This document shows positions 60,700-64,000 of a DNA stretch of 64,000 bases, one piece after another. Where the stretch lies: positions 12,273,228-12,337,227 of the forward strand of contig NC_058152.1 of NCBI RefSeq assembly GCF_011075055.1. The letters are read 5' to 3'. Origin of the DNA: Mangifera indica (lineage: Eukaryota > Streptophyta > Magnoliopsida > Sapindales > Anacardiaceae). The position numbers were made by a program, and so were the translations under genes. The stretch's first letter is position 1, and every line of letters starts with the position of its first letter. Under the pieces are notes generated by a model. That model did not search any database. It worked only from the letters and a program-made list of their open reading frames with translations, and was not told the DNA's origin.

Positions 60700-61860
60700 T
60701 ACTAGTTAATAGCAAGCTTACAGCAGTATCAAAGAGCAACCAATACTCCTTCATAGCCTAGAGAACCAAATAGCTGCAAAACATATCTGTAACCATATAA
60801 CACCTAATTAAATAGTAGTTAGTAACATAATCCAATTCCAGGCAAGAAAATCCAGAGAATATTAAAATGACAGTCAAGGGAATTTGTGTCCACACGCCTA
60901 GTTGTCAGCCTGAGATAAAGCCAACCTGAAAACACACTGAATAACATTTTGAAAGAGAGGCACTTCAGCATTCTGTAATAGAGAACTACAGAGCATAGAC
61001 CACGAATGTCAATTGCAGAGAGTTAGCCAAATAGTTCAGGAAGCTTTACCTTGAAACTATTAAACTACTATGCAGTAAGCCACATCATCTATAAAGAATA
61101 CCATAGGAAAAAGTCCCAAGATTAGGCATATCGTGAAGATTAGGCAAACAAGAAGCCGTAGAAATGGAGTAAATTTCCTCTGGAAGCAGTACCTGCTTTA
61201 GTAAATTTGCACAACCATCAGCCATCCCTTTACCACATGAGAAAGGGACATGGGGACATAAAGGGGATCTTATCAACATGTTCTGACCTAATATTATAAG
61301 CTCAGGGATTTTGTACTTACATTACCTTTTCTATAACAACATTTCAACCTTCAAGTTTCAATCGCTTAGGAGATCTTTCATCAATCTCATAAATCCGTCT
61401 GGAAAATACAATGAATTTTTCCATCAGTAATGACAATAATACCAATAACAACATACTCTTATGTAATTTCTACATATGAAAAATTGAGTGACACAATACC
61501 ATTTTCCATAGACTATGGGTTGATATCACTGTATAATCATTCTCTCTAAAATAAAAAGAATAAAAATCTTAATCATGTGAAATTTATTGATAGGCGGAGT
61601 TATGAACAAAGTCCAAATAAACCAATTTAAAAATGTAAGACGTGTTTCATGCTTAACTTATAAAACGCATATTTGAAATGAAAAGGAAGTAATTTAGAAA
61701 TAACAAGAGGAAACAATTAAAGGATAGGTTACAAAAAATAAAATAAAGGATACCTTGCAAAATGTTTATTGTTATAAAAACTAAACAAAAAACAGGGTCT
61801 GGGAAAAATATATGCGTAATGTTTATATTTTTTCGATATTTTATTTAATTCAACTTACAG
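60700..61860 (-). repeat. TNL 3' flank module, copy after gene D
   Basis: The most complete copy of the module. It contains the gene D last exon 61344-61398 (acceptor TTTTCCAG; R-I-Y-E-I-D-E-R-S-P-K-R-L-K-L-E-G, then stop), and the conserved frame 61085-61279 (IRSPLCPHVPFSCGKGMADG). It continues into sequence also present upstream of the FRIGIDA-like relic of gene C. Confidence 0.7.
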
Positions 61861-64000
61861 TTCTTATAACAACTGTCGCTTGTATATTTTTTATTGGGGA
61901 AACCATCTATCTAAAATTTGAAACGTGTGATATTAACCGCAACAATATAGACCACACTTCAATCAGTCATTAATAAAGCAATTTATAGAACTCAATCTCA
62001 TATCTTCGTCCATTCTTGCATCTTTTCTCCAGTCATCATTTTTCTGATACAATAAAGTCACTCCACATTTTTTCATTGGGCTTCGAACCATACCATTCTT
62101 TAGTTGCATGTTCAACGAAGAACTCAACACCACCCTGGCTATTCAAATTAAGTGGAGGAAATTTCCCAGGCATCTTAATGCAATTATAAGTTATGAATAT
62201 ATGATCAGATTCAATAATGTTATCACCTTCAGGAGACCCAAGCCAAAATTTTAATGAGTCTGTTAACGCATTACGGGAAATAATCTCTCCATTAATAATC
62301 AGGCGAAATCCAACTCGAAAATTTCTAAATTTTTGATAGTGTAATGATACAACAACACACAAAGCGAAACCAAATAAGTTATCATTAACCCAATCTTCTG
62401 GAAACTTTATAAAAGATCCATTACTTTTGATATCAAACCACTTTGGAATTTCGCATCCAGGGTAATAAATGCTCGCCCATTGCCAAAAAGGAGCGATATT
62501 CTGCATGTACAACAGTAGTCCATTTAATACTATATATTTTAATAACATGTCATAAGAAACTCTAAATTCCATAAATTAGTAGTCTGAGTAAGATCTTCAG
62601 ATAGAAAATATTTTAATTAAGGAATTATCAACTTTGTCTTAGATTAAGACAATATAGTATTTCATTATATCAAATAAAAATAATTAAATATATTAATTAT
62701 TTAGTTAACAATGGTAAATATATATGTATAAGAATATTATATAATAAGAAAGCTATATTTTAAATGTAATTCTGTATAATATAATTTAAAGTTAAGATAT
62801 GATGAGAATATAAATTTAATAGCATGTTGAGAATAAAAGTATGAGAACTACAAATTGGTAGATCTGTTTAGAATTGTGAGACTATTATGGTGTTAGAATA
62901 GTTTTCATAAATTGATGGACATGTTTTATGTTTCTCGAAACAAATGGTGGTTTTTGGTTAATAATGTAAAATGGTGAGTTTCAAACAAAATAGACCGTTC
63001 CATAATAAGGGATAGCAAGTTATAAAAAAAGTAGAAGTTTCACTTAGACTTTCAATTCTCTTTCCTATTCTTTATTTTTTGTTTTCTCTTTCATCAAAAC
63101 CTACATTCTTCTTTCATCAAATTTCTTCAATGTTTGTTCTGGATAGTTTAATTCAATATAATCTTCAATTAATCCTTAATGCAAAATCACTCTATCATAA
63201 GATGATAGACTATGTATGTGCCCAATACTATACTCAATATTGAGTATATATATTTTTATTGTTTTGTAATTACCCTTACAAATATTTCTCCCTTAAAATT
63301 TTTATATACACAAGAAGTAAATTAATCCCTTCTTGAGATTATATTGAATTAAATTATCCACTAGTTTCATAACTCAGTATTATTAGGTGTGTGTTACCCG
63401 AAAAATTCCATCAAGATAATGAAAATAAAGGAAGTTATGTTTAAGGGAAGATGTTTAGAATAAAGGTGACTCAACTAATGAAGTTATGTTTAAGGGAAGA
63501 TGCTGAAGATAAAGGGAGTTATAAATTCCCTTTAAATTATTAAGTGTATTATTATAAAATTTGAGTTTAATTATTATACATTATATAAAATAGTCCTACC
63601 GTATAGTATTCAATCTAATATAATTTTAAAAACTTACTGCAATCCAATACAACGTTCCAAATGCTCCTAAAAAATCACAAATAGGCAAGACACTATAAGG
63701 GTAGGGCTATTGTTAAGTTTATAAAAATTAAAATTTTAATCCACACCTCTTTTACTTTTAAAATGAAATATGTATATTCATATTTAATTTTTAAGTCTTT
63801 TGAATGGCATATTAAAAGTTATAAAGTTTGAAGATTCAGAATTTATAGAAAATGAATTGGCATCATAGGAAAACAGAAAAAGTGATAGAGATAGACTTAC
63901 TTTGAGGTGATACAATTGTCGAGAGAGATGGTCTGCTGCACTTCTCTCAATATTCAACAAGAGAGCATCTGTCATCTCTAATTTTAATTTGAGACAATTA
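61344..64000 (-). pseudogene. TNL gene D, 3' part, frameshifted
   Basis: Right-truncated TNL. Exons: LRR-2 end 63901 to beyond 64000 (LKLKLEMTDALLLNIERS, then a GT donor), C-JID 61859-62500 (starts after the AG; YYPGCEIPKWFDIKSNGSF), last exon 61344-61398. In the C-JID exon one extra A in ACTAAAGAATGG relative to genes A and C shifts the frame after VEHATK. The protein would end at 62036 instead of continuing through KKCGVTLLY. The last-exon phase still fits the conserved donor at 61858. The TIR, NB-ARC and most LRRs lie outside the window. Probably a pseudogene, although a loss this close to the end might leave a partly working receptor. Confidence 0.82.

Noticed and set aside
61085..61279. 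64-codon frame with a similar copy at 41507-41692
   Set aside because: Tempting as a conserved small gene, but both lie in recently duplicated 3' flank sequence and other copies (13.5, 23.5, 57.9 kb) do not keep the frame.

Overview
This is an AT-rich plant nuclear window. Spliced TIR-NB-LRR (TNL) resistance genes, Athila/Tat-type Gypsy and Copia retrotransposons, a TRIM, MITE-like palindromes and long TA/TG/CATA microsatellites all point to a eudicot. The TNL style (serine-rich start, MHDLL, a C-JID post-LRR exon beginning [12 protein letters not shown]) resembles Citrus/Rutaceae, but the genus is an inference. I see no tRNA, rRNA, CRISPR or prokaryotic feature.

Layout. 1-13.4 kb: the 3' part of TNL gene A on + (end of NB-ARC, LRRs, C-JID). 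A very young 7.85 kb non-autonomous Gypsy element sits on the opposite strand inside what looks like its last intron. 14.4-16.3 kb: a decayed Copia element. 18.3-21.6 kb: a pseudogene of a TGA-type bZIP transcription factor on -. 22.5-30.8 kb: a TNL C-terminal relic, then TNL gene B on -, with a complete exon set but broken by a stop and frameshifts. 31-41 kb: mostly noncoding, with a CAMTA CG-1 relic, an unidentified duplicated exon block, microsatellites and a FRIGIDA-like relic. 41.75-48.6 kb: TNL gene C on -, the only complete open TNL (1141 aa over five exons). 49-55 kb: MITE-like repeats and a decayed Gypsy gag-pol. 55-61 kb: a second copy of the unidentified block, two more FRIGIDA-like relics, a C-JID relic and an intact 587 bp TRIM. 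61.3-64 kb: the 3' end of TNL gene D on -, frameshifted.

How it fits together. The cluster grew by duplication of a unit made of a TNL, a 3' flank module with the last short TNL exon, and a FRIGIDA-like fragment. Copies of this unit, whole or broken, follow genes A, B, C and D and a fifth TNL relic near 59.3 kb. TNLs are intracellular immune receptors: the TIR domain is an NADase signalling domain, NB-ARC is the nucleotide switch, and the LRR/C-JID part senses the effector. Gene C is the likely functional product, gene A may be functional beyond the left edge, and B and D look dead. Paralogous empty sites inside the window let the TRIM, the solo LTRs and the big Gypsy insertion be bounded with target-site duplications.
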